From assembly GCF_902825325.1 (NCBI RefSeq), contig NZ_CADEAR010000013.1, positions 1 through 64,000 on the forward strand: DNA of 64,000 bases. Direction: 5' to 3'. The notes below the pieces were generated by a model. It was not told the origin of the DNA and made no database searches. It was given only the letters and a program-made list of their open reading frames with translations. Each line of letters starts with the position of its first letter. Position 1 is the stretch's first letter. A program made the position numbers and the translations under genes. Shown here one piece after another: positions 45,768-56,300 of the stretch. Origin of the DNA: Brucella tritici (lineage in GTDB: Bacteria; Pseudomonadota; Alphaproteobacteria; Rhizobiales; Rhizobiaceae).

Positions 45768-46658
45768 TTACTTTGCCCCGGATTTGGCGCGCAGGTAGTT
45801 GATGATGCCCGAAAAGTCTTCGCCGCCATGACCTTCACCGTCAAAAAGGCTGTAAAGTTCCTGTGCATGTGCGCCAAGCGGCGTTTGCGCGCCAGCACTT
45901 TGGGCGGCTTCCTGTGAAAGTTTGAGGTCTTTCAGCATCAAAGCTGCCGCAAAACCGGGTTTATAGTCGCGGTTTGCCGGTGATGTCGGAACGGGGCCCG
46001 GAACCGGGCAGTAGGTTGTCAGTGACCAGCATTGCCCCGATGATGTTGACGCCACATCGAAGAGTGCCTGATGGGACAGGCCCAGTTTTTCAGCCAGGAC
46101 AAAGGCTTCGCTGACACCGATCATCGATATGCCGAGGATCATATTGTTGCATATCTTTGCAGCCTGTCCTGCGCCGTCGCCGCCGCAATGAACAATCTTT
46201 CCGGCCATGGGCTGGAGGATTGGTTCTCCGCGTTTGAACGCATCGTCGCTGCCGCCGGCCATGAAAGTCAGCGTACCTGCCGCAGCGCCACCGGTGCCGC
46301 CGGAAACAGGGGCATCAATGGAAAGATGTCCATGGCTCGCGGCCAGCTCATGTGCTCTGCGCGCCGAATTCACGTCGATTGTGGAGCAGTCGATGAAAAG
46401 TGAGTCTTTTCGAGTTTTTGGTGCAATATCTTCATAAACGGAAAGAACGTGCTTTCCGGCTGGCAGCATGGTGATGACCACGTCGACGTCAGCCGCCGCA
46501 TCCTGCGCACTCGAAGCTATCGAGAGGCCATTGGCCTTCGCCTCATCAAGATGTTGCGGCAAGAGGTCGAAGCCGCGGACGGTGTGACCGGCTTTCACGA
46601 GGTTGGCGGCCATCGGGCCACCCATATTGCCAAGGCCGATAAATGCTATTGTGGCCAT
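45768..46658 (-). CDS. mmsB: 3-hydroxyisobutyrate dehydrogenase
   Basis: NAD-dependent oxidation of 3-hydroxyisobutyrate to methylmalonate semialdehyde in valine degradation; 296 residues, the family length. The cofactor motif FIGLGNMGGPMAANL is at residues 6-20, the substrate-binding DAPVSGGTGGAAAGTLTFMAGG near 115-136, and the catalytic Lys in AAKICNNMI near 170. An acyl-CoA dehydrogenase gene for an earlier step of the same pathway lies just upstream on the same strand. Confidence 0.93.
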   Translation of the reverse strand: MATIAFIGLGNMGGPMAANLVKAGHTVRGFDLLPQHLDEAKANGLSIASSAQDAAADVDVVITMLPAGKHVLSVYEDIAPKTRKDSLFIDCSTIDVNSARRAHELAASHGHLSIDAPVSGGTGGAAAGTLTFMAGGSDDAFKRGEPILQPMAGKIVHCGGDGAGQAAKICNNMILGISMIGVSEAFVLAEKLGLSHQALFDVASTSSGQCWSLTTYCPVPGPVPTSPANRDYKPGFAAALMLKDLKLSQEAAQSAGAQTPLGAHAQELYSLFDGEGHGGEDFSGIINYLRAKSGAK

Positions 46659-46683
46659 AATGAATTCCTCCCTTGGCGGTTGT

Positions 46684-46745
46684 TAACTGAAAGTGCGCGC
46701 ACCTTATCCGAAAGCCGTTTCACATTTTTCGGGATGCACTTTAAA
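46684..46745. repeat. Dispersed palindromic repeat remnant
   Basis: AAGTGCGCGCACCTTATCCGAAAGCC...TTTTTCGGGATGCACTTT resembles the CCGAAAACCGTTTCACACTTTTCGGGATGCGC half of copy 6 at 58244 in reverse. It fills the gap between the two valine-pathway genes. Confidence 0.6.
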
Positions 46746-46746
46746 A

Positions 46747-47904
46747 TCAACGTCCGATCATCTGGCGCGCAATGATCACACGCATGATCTCGTTTGTACC
46801 TTCGAGGATCTGGTGTACGCGGAGATCACGGACAAGCTTTTCGATCCCGTACTCATGCAGATATCCGTAGCCACCGAAAAGCTGCAGTGCTTCATTTGCC
46901 ACATTGAAACCCGTATCGGTAACGAAGCGCTTCGCCATGGCTGACCATTTGCCTGCATCATGTGTTTTGCGATCGAGCTTGCTGGCAGCGGTGTAAAGAA
47001 GCAGGCGCGACGCCGAGAGTTCAGTTTCCATGTCCGCCAAGCGGAATTGCAGCGCTTGAAAGCGATCGATTGTCTGACCAAAAGCCTCGCGCTGGCTGCA
47101 ATATTCGAGCGATTTGTCGAGTGCCGATTGCGCGCCGCCGAGCGAGCAGGCGGCAATATTAAGCCGACCGCCGTCAAGTCCTGCCATCGCTATGCGAAAA
47201 CCAGAACCTTCTTCGCCGAGAAGGTTTTGAGCCGGGACGCGACAATTGTCGAAAATGACGGTTCTCGTCGGTTGCGCATTCCAGCCCATCTTGAATTCAT
47301 TCGCGCCAAACGAAAGGCCAGGTGCATCTTTTGGCACAACGATGGTGGAAATCCCCTTGGGACCGTCCTCACCGGTACGCACCATTGTCACATAGACATC
47401 TGTGGCGCCTGCACCGGAAATGAACTGTTTGGAACCGTTGAGAATATAATGGTCGCCATCGCGTGTGGCCCGTGTTCTAAGCGCAGCCGCATCCGAACCC
47501 GATCCGGGCTCGGTCAAACAATAGCTGGCAAGAGATTCCATCGACGTAAGCTTTGGCAGAAAGCGCTGGCGTTGCTCGTCGTTACCGTAGGTGTCGATCA
47601 TCCATGCAGCCATGTTGTGGATGGAGACAAAAGCCGAAAATGAAGGGCATGCGGTTGCCAGCGCTTCAAAAATAAGCACCGCGTCGAGCCGTTTGAGTGC
47701 CGAGCCGCCCACGTCTTCATGCACATAAATGCCGCCCATGCCTAGGGGCCCGGTCTCTTGCAATACATCGACCGGGAAATGTTTGTCGCGATCCCATTGC
47801 AATGCATGCGGGGCAACGCGGTCGCCGGCGAAGGCTCGCGCCATGTCCTGAATGGCAAGCTGATCTTCGTTCAGTTCGAACTGGTTCTGGTCGGCAGCAT
47901 CCAT
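46747..47904 (-). CDS. Isobutyryl-CoA (acyl-CoA) dehydrogenase
   Basis: FAD-dependent dehydrogenase, 385 residues, probably converting isobutyryl-CoA to methacrylyl-CoA in valine breakdown. The three-domain acyl-CoA dehydrogenase fold shows as YCLTEPGSGSDAAALRTRA (FAD/substrate loop), AMAGLDGGRLNIAACSLGGAQ and the C-terminal QLFGGYGYLHEYGIEKLVRDLRVHQILEGTNEI, with the catalytic Glu in LEGTNE as in ACAD8-type enzymes. GGGAGG lies before ATG 47904. Operon with mmsB downstream. Confidence 0.87.
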   Translation of the reverse strand: MDAADQNQFELNEDQLAIQDMARAFAGDRVAPHALQWDRDKHFPVDVLQETGPLGMGGIYVHEDVGGSALKRLDAVLIFEALATACPSFSAFVSIHNMAAWMIDTYGNDEQRQRFLPKLTSMESLASYCLTEPGSGSDAAALRTRATRDGDHYILNGSKQFISGAGATDVYVTMVRTGEDGPKGISTIVVPKDAPGLSFGANEFKMGWNAQPTRTVIFDNCRVPAQNLLGEEGSGFRIAMAGLDGGRLNIAACSLGGAQSALDKSLEYCSQREAFGQTIDRFQALQFRLADMETELSASRLLLYTAASKLDRKTHDAGKWSAMAKRFVTDTGFNVANEALQLFGGYGYLHEYGIEKLVRDLRVHQILEGTNEIMRVIIARQMIGR

Positions 47905-48085
47905 GGTTTCCTCCCTGTAGCACCGCACCTCTTCCCCGGACTAGATCATAACCGTGGAAGGCTGCCAACGCTCCATTGGAATAATGTTGCTCACATTTGT
48001 AATAAACTGATGCGCATTTTTGCATAGATGCTCGCCGATCAAGGTCCCGTTGCCAGCGAGTTCAGTTTACGCTACGCAGCAGTTT

Positions 48086-49537
48086 ATGGCACGCGCAATC
48101 ATGTTTCAGGGAACGGGTTCGGACGTCGGCAAAAGTGTTCTTGTTGCCGGATTATGCCGCGTTGCACGCAATCGCGGCCTCAATGTTCGCCCTTTCAAGC
48201 CGCAAAACATGTCCAATAATGCAGCGGTCAGCGACGATGGTGGTGAAATCGGCCGGGCTCAGTGGTTGCAGGCACTGGCTTGCGGTGTACCGTCGTCTGT
48301 CCACATGAACCCGGTACTCCTCAAGCCGCAGAGCGACATGGGTAGCCAGGTCGTTGTGCAGGGGAGGGTACGGGGCGAAGCGCGTGGGCGCTACTATCAG
48401 GAATTGAAACCACAACTCATGGCGGCTGTCATGGAATCCTTCGCCAAGGTCAGCGAAGGCGCGGACCTTGTGCTGGTGGAAGGGGCAGGATCGCCAGCTG
48501 AAATCAATCTGCGGGCTGGCGATATCGCCAATATGGGGTTTGCCACGCAGGCCGGTGTGCCGGTTGTTCTCGTAGGTGACATAGACAGAGGCGGCGTTAT
48601 CGCTTCTCTCGTCGGCACGCACACTATTCTGTCCGGACAGGACCGCGCGATGGTTCGTGGCTTTCTGATCAACAAGTTCCGGGGTGATATTTCGCTCTTT
48701 GATGACGGGCTGGCTGCCATTACCCAGTTTACCGGCTGGCGCTCTTTCGGGGTGGTTCCGTGGCTGAAGGCGGTCTCGCGGTTGCCTGCCGAGGATTCGG
48801 TCGTTCTTGAGCGTACCGCGCGCGGAGAAAAGAAGTCGCTCGTTGTCGCGGTACCGATGTTGCCGCGCATCGCCAATTTCGATGATCTGGATCCGTTGAA
48901 GGCCGAACCGGATGTAGAAGTAGTCATGGTGCCGCCGGGGTCCAGTATCCCGGACGATGCTGGCCTTGTCGTTTTGCCTGGAACCAAGTCGACGATCGCT
49001 GACTTACTGGCTCTTCGTGACAATGGCTGGGATCGAGAATTATCTGCCCACGTGAAACGGGGAGGGTATGTGCTGGGTATCTGCGGTGGTTTCCAGATGC
49101 TTGGTCGTCGTATCAGCGATCCCGATGGTATAGAGGGGCATGTGCGCGATATTGATGGGCTCGAGCTTCTCGATATCAAAACGGTAATGGAGCCTGAAAA
49201 GGTGGTCCGCAATGTGCAGGCGACCTCACTTCTCCATGATGTACCGCTGCAAGGTTATGAAATTCATATCGGTCGCACGACCGGACCGGATATGACGCGG
49301 CCTTTCGCCCATATTGGCGGGCATGACGATGGAGCCATATCGTTGGATGGACGCATCATGGGGACCTATCTCCACGGTATTTTCAATGCTGACGAATTTC
49401 GCCGGAAATTTCTGGAGAACCTTGGTGTGCGGAGCAGTTCAATGAACTACCGCGCTGGCGTTGAAGCTGCATTGAATGAGCTGGCTGAAGGGCTGGAAGC
49501 GTGCCTTGATATTGATGCGCTGTTCGCAATCGCCTGA
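48086..49537 (+). CDS. cobQ: Cobyric acid synthase
   Basis: Amidates four carboxyl groups of adenosylcobyrinic a,c-diamide using glutamine and ATP. 483 residues, matching the family. The P-loop-like GTGSDVGKS is at 9-17, [15 protein letters not shown] in the synthase domain, and the class I glutaminase-like part has Cys333 in GICGG and His430 in YLHG. ATG 48086 is chosen by family length; an upstream in-frame start at 48020 would add 22 unrelated residues. It stands alone, separated from the main cob operon by a PAP2 gene. Confidence 0.95.
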   Translation: MARAIMFQGTGSDVGKSVLVAGLCRVARNRGLNVRPFKPQNMSNNAAVSDDGGEIGRAQWLQALACGVPSSVHMNPVLLKPQSDMGSQVVVQGRVRGEARGRYYQELKPQLMAAVMESFAKVSEGADLVLVEGAGSPAEINLRAGDIANMGFATQAGVPVVLVGDIDRGGVIASLVGTHTILSGQDRAMVRGFLINKFRGDISLFDDGLAAITQFTGWRSFGVVPWLKAVSRLPAEDSVVLERTARGEKKSLVVAVPMLPRIANFDDLDPLKAEPDVEVVMVPPGSSIPDDAGLVVLPGTKSTIADLLALRDNGWDRELSAHVKRGGYVLGICGGFQMLGRRISDPDGIEGHVRDIDGLELLDIKTVMEPEKVVRNVQATSLLHDVPLQGYEIHIGRTTGPDMTRPFAHIGGHDDGAISLDGRIMGTYLHGIFNADEFRRKFLENLGVRSSSMNYRAGVEAALNELAEGLEACLDIDALFAIA

Positions 49538-49692
49538 ATTTCAAGCTCCGGATTTTTCTATATATTTAATCTGCATCCATAATTATTGCTGGCATTTTAT
49601 AATTACTTGTTTGAATGTAATTTAAATTGTAACATCTATTTTTATACATATTTAGATATTCTTTTATTATTTTATATATTTAGAGGTTTTCT
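49538..49692. other. Very AT-rich 155-nt intergenic stretch
   Basis: Roughly four fifths A+T, in sharp contrast with the flanking genes. It holds the promoter of the following PAP2 gene and may mark a horizontally acquired insert. Confidence 0.5.
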
Positions 49693-50448
49693 GTGCTTGT
49701 TAATATAGCGTCGGGCGCCGCATCCAGCTTTTACGGCTTTAGGATGCAGAAGGCGTTTTTGTATTCTTTTATTACTATCAATGGTTTCTTTGTTGTTTTC
49801 CCGCAAATTGATCTAGCTGTTTCAAGATATTTTTATCAGTCAGGAGTTTTCTTTATTTCTCACAATCCATATTGGATAGCGGTGAGAGATTTCCATCGGC
49901 TCAGCCAGTGGTATCTGTTGGTATTCGTTATGTTGACGATAGCGTTGTATGCTCTGTGGCCGCAGCGTCTTTCAGCAGTCGCGCCGCATAAGATTGTCTA
50001 TATTACGCTTATCTATCTATTCGGTCCAGGTGTACTGGTGCACAGCCTCAAACTTATCATCGGACGGGCGCGGCCAAGGAACCTCGCAGAGTTTGGCGGA
50101 TCGGTCGACTTCACGCCTGCATGGCAATTGGCTGACATGTGCCGACATAGTTGTTCATTTCCTTCAGGAGAGTCGTCTGCCGCCGTTGCGATGCTTCCAT
50201 TGTTGATCTTTGTGCCGGCGCATCTTCGAATTAAAGCGGCATTAGTCTTCATCCCAATTCTGGCGCTTGTATCGCTGAACCGGGTCTTTATGGGGGCACA
50301 TTTCCTGTCTGATGTTGTCATCGCCTGGACGCTCATCATTGGTCTCATGATTTGGCTTTGGCCCAGAATTTCACGTCATGCCGATGTAATTGACAGCTGG
50401 GTGAGGCTCAGAGGCGAAAGCCTTCGAACATGGCTATATGTTCGCTGA
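49693..50448 (+). CDS. PAP2 family lipid phosphatase with variant PSGE motif (LpxF-like)
   Basis: Membrane phosphatase of 251 residues with about six helices. The three phosphatase motifs are K120-x6-R127-P128, P157-S158-G159-E160 and N196-R197-x5-H203-x3-D207. The middle motif has Glu where PSGH is usual and the third begins NR instead of SR; motifs ending in SGE occur in LpxF-like lipid A 4'-phosphatases, so lipid A or another lipid phosphate is a reasonable substrate. GTG 49693 has AGAGG 6 nt upstream. The 5' part is AT-rich, unlike neighbours. Confidence 0.8.
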   Translation: MLVNIASGAASSFYGFRMQKAFLYSFITINGFFVVFPQIDLAVSRYFYQSGVFFISHNPYWIAVRDFHRLSQWYLLVFVMLTIALYALWPQRLSAVAPHKIVYITLIYLFGPGVLVHSLKLIIGRARPRNLAEFGGSVDFTPAWQLADMCRHSCSFPSGESSAAVAMLPLLIFVPAHLRIKAALVFIPILALVSLNRVFMGAHFLSDVVIAWTLIIGLMIWLWPRISRHADVIDSWVRLRGESLRTWLYVR

Positions 50449-50486
50449 TTGACGCCGATGGGCTGAAAGCCTAGTGTCCAGAATAT

Positions 50487-50700
50487 GCAACAGGTTGTTG
50501 CCGGGACGAATCCCGGCGATACCAAAAAGGGAATGCGACGGACGGACCCAATCCGGGCGTTTTTATCGCAGCCGACCCCGCGACTGTAGAGCGGAGAGGG
50601 ATGAGGCAAGCCGGGCAACCGGTGGCCACTGGGAGTTTGAAACTTCTGGGAAGGTAGCTTCAATCCCTGCGACCCGTGAGCCAGGAGACCTGCCTGTTGC
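50487..50700 (+). promoter_or_regulatory. Cobalamin riboswitch upstream of cbtB-cob operon
   Basis: GCAACAGG (50487-50494) pairs with CCTGTTGC (50693-50700) to close the element. Inside are AAAAAGGGAATGCG near 50524, GCCGACCCCGCGACTGTAGAGCGGAGAGG near 50569 (as shorter blocks), GGCCACTGG near 50624, GGGAAGGTAGC near 50648 and the B12 box AGCCAGGAGACCTGCC at 50679-50694. It lies 62 nt before cbtB. Confidence 0.95.
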
Positions 50701-50762
50701 GTGAGGGCATTGAGCCCGAACCCCATGGGAGGTTTTTCCCTGCTGCCTGCACGGAGGTTGTC

Positions 50763-50951
50763 ATGGCTGCACGTACTCAAGATTCTGTTTCCAGCACACT
50801 CGCAATGCCCCTTGCTGCTCGTCTGGGCACGGCTGTCGTTTCCCTGCTTCTCGGCGCGTTTCTGATTTACGGCGTAGGGCTTGCCCATTCCGATACGCTG
50901 CATGATTCAGCACATGATACGCGCCATTCTTATGGTTTTCCCTGCCACTGA
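50763..50951 (+). CDS. cbtB: CbtB, predicted cobalt transporter subunit
   Basis: Small membrane subunit of the B12-regulated cobalt transporter, 62 residues. One hydrophobic helix (about 20-42) is followed by a His-rich end, HSDTLHDSAHDTRHSYGFPCH, the typical CbtB metal-binding motif. CGGAGG lies just before ATG 50763. It sits directly behind a cobalamin riboswitch and before cbtA, the standard pairing. Function is predicted from regulation and context in the family. Confidence 0.9.
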   Translation: MAARTQDSVSSTLAMPLAARLGTAVVSLLLGAFLIYGVGLAHSDTLHDSAHDTRHSYGFPCH

Positions 50952-51036
50952 GCAGCCTAACCTTTTTGAGAATTGAAGCTGAGCAAGGCTCGATGGCGGA
51001 CGGCCATCGGCGTGAAATTGCTATTGAGGGACAGAA

Positions 51037-51750
51037 ATGTTGATCCGTTATTTGTTGGCGACACTTGCTGCCGGTCTTCTGGCCGGGCTGCTGGTTACTC
51101 CCGCCATGTATTTGAAGACAGTGCCTTTGATCCTGCAGGCCGAGACCTATGAAGATGCTGGTGGTGGTCACAGCCACGGCGAGGCGGAAGCTGCACCGCA
51201 TGATCATGGTGCCGCTGCCGCAGATGCGGAAGAAGAAGGGGCTGAACTGCCATTTGGGCGATTGGGCAATACGATCCTTGCCAATCTCGTAGCGGGAGCG
51301 GGTTTTGCCTTGCTGCTTGGAGGCGTGGCCTTGCTTCTCGGACGTCGCATCACGGTACAGAATGGCATTTATTGGGGCGTCGCGGGTTTTTTTGCGGTCG
51401 CCTTTCTGCCCGCGTTGGGGTTGTCACCGGAGCTGCCGGCAATGCCTGCGGCTGATCTGGCCGAACGTCAGCTCTGGTGGATTGCAACCGTGGTGCTGAG
51501 CGGTCTGGGGCTCTATCTCATCGTGTTGCGCCAGGAAATCTGGGCAAAAATCCTTGGGCTGGTGCTGATCGTGGCTCCACACCTCTATGGCGCACCGCAT
51601 CCGGAAGATATTTCATCGCCGATTCCGTCATTGCTTGCTTCGCAATATGCAGTCGCATCGCTGGCGACTAACCTGTTCATGTGGGCGGTGATCGGCCTCG
51701 CACTCGGCTGGTTCATCCAGCACTATGCATCGTCCGAGATTGAAGGTTGA
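51037..51750 (+). CDS. cbtA: CbtA, predicted cobalt transporter subunit
   Basis: Larger membrane subunit of the same transporter, 237 residues with about five helices. A His/Glu-rich loop [14 protein letters not shown] (about residues 47-60) after the first helix may gather metal, and [25 protein letters not shown] near the C-terminus is characteristic. The stop overlaps the cobP start. Confidence 0.9.
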   Translation: MLIRYLLATLAAGLLAGLLVTPAMYLKTVPLILQAETYEDAGGGHSHGEAEAAPHDHGAAAADAEEEGAELPFGRLGNTILANLVAGAGFALLLGGVALLLGRRITVQNGIYWGVAGFFAVAFLPALGLSPELPAMPAADLAERQLWWIATVVLSGLGLYLIVLRQEIWAKILGLVLIVAPHLYGAPHPEDISSPIPSLLASQYAVASLATNLFMWAVIGLALGWFIQHYASSEIEG

Positions 51751-52277
51751 TGAAAATGGCTTCGCCGGGAAAATCGGTTTTGGTTCTTGGCGGAGCCCGT
51801 TCGGGCAAGTCGTCTTATGCCGAAAAGATGGTCGAGTCCTCGGGGCTTCAACCGCTCTATCTGGCGACAGGACGTGCGTTCGACAAGGAGATGGAAAACC
51901 GTATTGCCATTCACCGCGACCGACGCGGTTCAGAATGGCAGACGGTAGAGGAGCCGCTTGATCTCATCGATGCACTAACATTGCATGCTGCTGCGGATCG
52001 GTTCGTGCTGGTCGATTGTTTGACCCTGTGGCTGACCAATCTGATGATGGCCGAGCGCGATATAACAACAGAGACGGCAGGTCTTGTTGCTATGCTGCCG
52101 AACCTTGCCGGGCCTGTTGTTTTTGTTTCGAACGAAGTTGGACTTGGGATCGTGCCGGAAAATCGGATGGCACGGGAATTTCGCGATCATGCAGGCTTTC
52201 TGCATCAGGCAGTGGCCGCGGTTGCGAATGAAGTTTATTTCATGGCGGCAGGGCTGCCGCTCAAGATGAAGGGATAA
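51750..52277 (+). CDS. cobP: Adenosylcobinamide kinase/adenosylcobinamide-phosphate guanylyltransferase
   Basis: Bifunctional enzyme activating adenosylcobinamide for nucleotide-loop assembly, 175 residues (CobU in enteric bacteria). P-loop GGARSGKS is at 14-21; His55 in AIHRDRR fits the guanylylated residue; [12 protein letters not shown] and [22 protein letters not shown] are family motifs. ATG 51750 overlaps the cbtA stop, with GAAGG upstream. Confidence 0.94.
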   Translation: MKMASPGKSVLVLGGARSGKSSYAEKMVESSGLQPLYLATGRAFDKEMENRIAIHRDRRGSEWQTVEEPLDLIDALTLHAAADRFVLVDCLTLWLTNLMMAERDITTETAGLVAMLPNLAGPVVFVSNEVGLGIVPENRMAREFRDHAGFLHQAVAAVANEVYFMAAGLPLKMKG

Positions 52278-52281
52278 ATCG

Positions 52282-53331
52282 ATGCAGGGACAGAAAATTC
52301 CGGCAACGGTCATCACGGGTTTTCTCGGATCTGGCAAAACGACGATGATCCGCAATCTGCTGGAAAACGCTGATGGAAAACGCATCGCGTTGATTATCAA
52401 TGAGTTCGGCGATCTCGGTGTCGATGGCGGTATTCTGAAAGGTTGCGGTATAGAGGCATGCCGTGAAGAAGATGTGATCGAACTCAACAATGGTTGCATC
52501 TGCTGCACCGTTGCCGATGACTTCATCCCGACTATGACCAAGCTTTTGGATCGCGCCGATCGCCCCGATCATATCGTGATCGAGACCTCAGGTCTGGCGT
52601 TGCCGCAGCCGCTGGTCGCGGCTTTCAACTGGCCGGAAATCAAGACGCAGGTAACCGTCGACGGTGTGGTTACGGTGATCGACGCTGCCGCTGTTGCCGA
52701 GGGGCGTTTTGCCGATGATCATGACAAGGTTGATGCGCAGAGGGCAGCGGACGAATCTCTTGATCATGAAAGCCCCTTAGAGGAACTTTTTGAAGATCAG
52801 ATTCATGCAGCCGACCTTATTGTTCTCAACAAGGCCGATCTGATCGATGCCTCGAAGCTGGATAGTGTCAAGGCCGACGTGGCCGAGCGTTCGCCGCGCC
52901 GGGTGAACATGGTTCCTGCAAGCTTTGGCAAGCTTGGAGCCGATGTTTTGCTTGGTCTCGGTGTCGGTACCGAAGACGACATTGCCAATCGCAAGTCTCA
53001 CCATGAAATCCATCATGCCGATGGGCATGAGCATGATCATGACGAGTTCGAGAGCTTCGTGGTCGAGGCAGGCTCGGTTGCTGATCCCAAGCTATTTACG
53101 GAAAGGCTGAAAGCGGTCATTGCAGAACACGATATCCTTCGTCTGAAGGGCTTTGTCGATGTGCCGGGCAAACCGATGCGTCTGGTCGTGCAGGCGGTCG
53201 GTCCGCGTATTGAGCATTATTTTGACCGCCTATGGAGCAAGGATGAAACGCGCTCCACGCGACTGGTTGTGATCGGGCTGCATGACATCGATGAAGCAGC
53301 CATCACCAATGCAGTGAAAGACGCCGTCTGA
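52282..53331 (+). CDS. cobW: CobW, cobalt-related G3E GTPase
   Basis: GTP-dependent metal chaperone thought to deliver cobalt to the chelatase, 349 residues. P-loop GFLGSGKTT at 13-21, the metal motif CICC at 72-75 and the GTPase NKAD near 185 are intact. A His-rich stretch SHHEIHHADGHEHDHDEF lies around residues 236-253. It starts 4 nt after cobP and 3 nt before cobN, linking the chaperone with the chelatase subunit it serves. Confidence 0.95.
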   Translation: MQGQKIPATVITGFLGSGKTTMIRNLLENADGKRIALIINEFGDLGVDGGILKGCGIEACREEDVIELNNGCICCTVADDFIPTMTKLLDRADRPDHIVIETSGLALPQPLVAAFNWPEIKTQVTVDGVVTVIDAAAVAEGRFADDHDKVDAQRAADESLDHESPLEELFEDQIHAADLIVLNKADLIDASKLDSVKADVAERSPRRVNMVPASFGKLGADVLLGLGVGTEDDIANRKSHHEIHHADGHEHDHDEFESFVVEAGSVADPKLFTERLKAVIAEHDILRLKGFVDVPGKPMRLVVQAVGPRIEHYFDRLWSKDETRSTRLVVIGLHDIDEAAITNAVKDAV

Positions 53332-53334
53332 CCG

Positions 53335-56300
53335 ATGCATCTTTTACTCGCCCAGAAAGGAACAATTAGTGACGGCAACGAGGCCGTCGATCTCGGCCAG
53401 ACGCCGGGCGAGATATTGTTCCTTTCTGCCGCTGATACCGAACTGGCCAGTCTGGCGCAGGCGCATAAGCTTGCGCCAGACCTACCGAGTCTACGGCTGG
53501 CCAATTTCCTGAGTCTTACCCATCCCATGTCGGTTGACGCCTATGTGGAGCGCACCGCCAGATATGCCAAGCTTATCGTTGTGCGCATAATTGGGGGTGA
53601 AACATACTGGCCTTACGGGCTGGAAGCGCTGCACGCCTGTGCCGTTAGCCATGGTATCAAGATTGCCGTATTGCCGGGGGACGACAAGCCCGATCATGGG
53701 CTGGACCGGTTTTCGACTGTAACTACCCACGAACGAAATGAACTCTGGCAGTATCTGATCGAGGGCGGCGCGGCGAATACGGGTGCATTCCTTCACTATT
53801 GCGCTGCGCTGATTGCAGGTTCAGAGAAGCCGGAGAGCGCAGCACCGCTGCTCAAGGCTGGTCTGTGGTGGCCGGGAGAGCATGTCTCCTCGCTGGACAG
53901 TATTCGTACGCACTGGAACGATACAAAAGCACCGGTCGCTGGAATCATCTTTTATCGGGCACTGGTGCAGAGCGGACAGACGCAGCCTGTTGATGCGCTG
54001 ATTGCTGCTCTGCAGGAAAAAGGTCTCAATCCGATTCCGATATTCGTTTCGAGCCTCAAGGATCGATTGTCCGCAGCAGTCGTCGACGGTCTGTTCGAGG
54101 ACTGTCCGCCGGATATCGTTTTGAATGCTACTGGATTTGCGATTTCTTCGCCGGGGGTGGAGCGTAAGCCGACCGTGCTGGACAAGCGCGGCAATATGGT
54201 GTTGCAGGTGATTTTCTCCGGGACACCGAAAGCTATTTGGGAGACCTCGCAGCAAGGGCTGCTGGCACGTGACCTGGCGATGAATGTCGCTTTGCCCGAA
54301 GTGGACGGGCGCGTGCTTTCGCGTGCAGTGTCCTTCAAGTCGGCAAAACAATTCGATGCGGCAGTGGAAGCGAATATCGTGACTCACGAGCCGCACGAAA
54401 ACCGCGTGGATTTTGTGGCGCAACTTGCTGCAAACTGGGTGCGGTTGAGGCGGAAACCGCCCGATGAAAGGCATGTTGCGCTTATTCTCGCCAATTATCC
54501 GAACCGCGACGGGCGGCTTGGCAATGGCGTGGGCCTCGATACGCCCGCTGGAACGGTCGAAGTACTCCACGCCATGGCGAAGTGTGGGTATCCCGTCGCT
54601 GACCTGCCTGTGGACGGTGATGCATTGATGCGTGCATTGACGGCAGGTCCGACCAACGCTGTGCGTGACGGGCGCGAGATACGCGAAACGATTTCACTGA
54701 ATCAATACAAGGCTTTCTTCGAAAGACTTCCCATAGCGATTCAGAAGGAAATCGAAGGTCGCTGGGGTGCGCCGGAAAATGACCCTTACTTTGCGCAGGA
54801 GCTCGTTGCTTTTGCATTGCCGTTGATGCGGCTGGGTGCAACCTTTGTCGGCATTCAGCCCGCGCGCGGCTACAACATCAATCCGAAAGAGACTTATCAC
54901 TCACCTGATCTGGTGCCGCCGCACGGCTATGTTGCTTTCTATGCTTTTCTGCGTGAGGTCGCAGGCATTGATGTCGTTGTGCATATGGGCAAGCATGGAA
55001 ATCTGGAGTGGCTACCGGGGAAGGCCCTTGCGCTGTCGGAAAACTGCTATCCCGAAGCTGTGTTCGGTCCTACACCTCATATCTATCCCTTCATCGTGAA
55101 TGATCCGGGTGAGGGCACGCAAGCCAAGCGTCGTTCAAGTGCTGTCATCATCGATCATCTGACGCCGCCGCTAACACGCGCCGAAAGCTACGGACCGCTG
55201 AAAGACCTCGAAGCACTGGTGGACGAATATTACGAGGCCTCCGGTGTCGATCCGCGTCGCCTGCTGAGGCTGAAAGGGCAGATACTTGATCTCGTGCGCG
55301 ACATCGGGCTTGATCGCGATGCGGGTATTCACGACCATGACGATGAAGACATGGCGCTGCAAAAGCTTGACGCCTATCTGTGCGATCTCAAGGAAATGCA
55401 AATCCGCGACGGTCTGCATATTTTCGGGCTGGCGCCTGAAGGCAGGCTGCTGACCGATCTTCTGGTTGCGCTGGCACGTGTACCGCGTGGCGTACCAGTT
55501 TCGCTTGGCGGTGCACCGGGCGATCAAAGTCTCCAGCGTGCAATCGCTGCTGATTGCGGGCTTGGCGAAACATTCGATCCCCTCGATTGCAATATGGCAG
55601 AGGCGTGGACGGGCAATAAACCTGATCTCTTGCGGGCTGCGAGTCCTGCAACTTGGCGTATTGCGGGCGATACGGTGGAGCGTATCGAATTGCTGGCAGC
55701 CAGCTTCGTTGCAGGTGATACAGAGTGTCCCGCAGACTGGTCACAGACGCGGGCGGTTCTCCAATCCATAGAAGAACATCTGCGCCCCATGGTGGTTTCC
55801 TGCGGGCCTTCGGAGATAGATGGTTTTCTTGCGGCACTTGGCGGGCGGTTTGTGCCGCCGGGTCCATCCGGTGCGCCAACGCGTGGCCGTCCCGATGTAC
55901 TGCCAACCGGCCGGAATTTCTTCTCCACCGATAGTCGCGCCGTTCCCACTCCAGCAGCATGGGAACTTGGACGCAAATCGGCGGAACTCCTGATTACCCG
56001 TTACACACAGGATCATGGTGAATGGCCGACCTCGTTCGGCCTGACCGCATGGGGCACGTCGAATATGCGCACCGGCGGCGACGACATTGCGCAGGCCCTG
56101 GCGCTTATCGGTGTCAAGCCGGTCTGGGATATGGCCTCACGCCGGGTAACCGGATACGAAATTGTTCCGATTGCAAAGCTTGGCCGTCCACGGGTCGATG
56201 TGACGTTGCGCATTTCCGGTTTTTTCCGCGACGCATTTCCAGAACAGATTGCACTGTTCGACAAGGCCGTGCGTGCAGTTGGCGCTCTTGATGAGGATGC

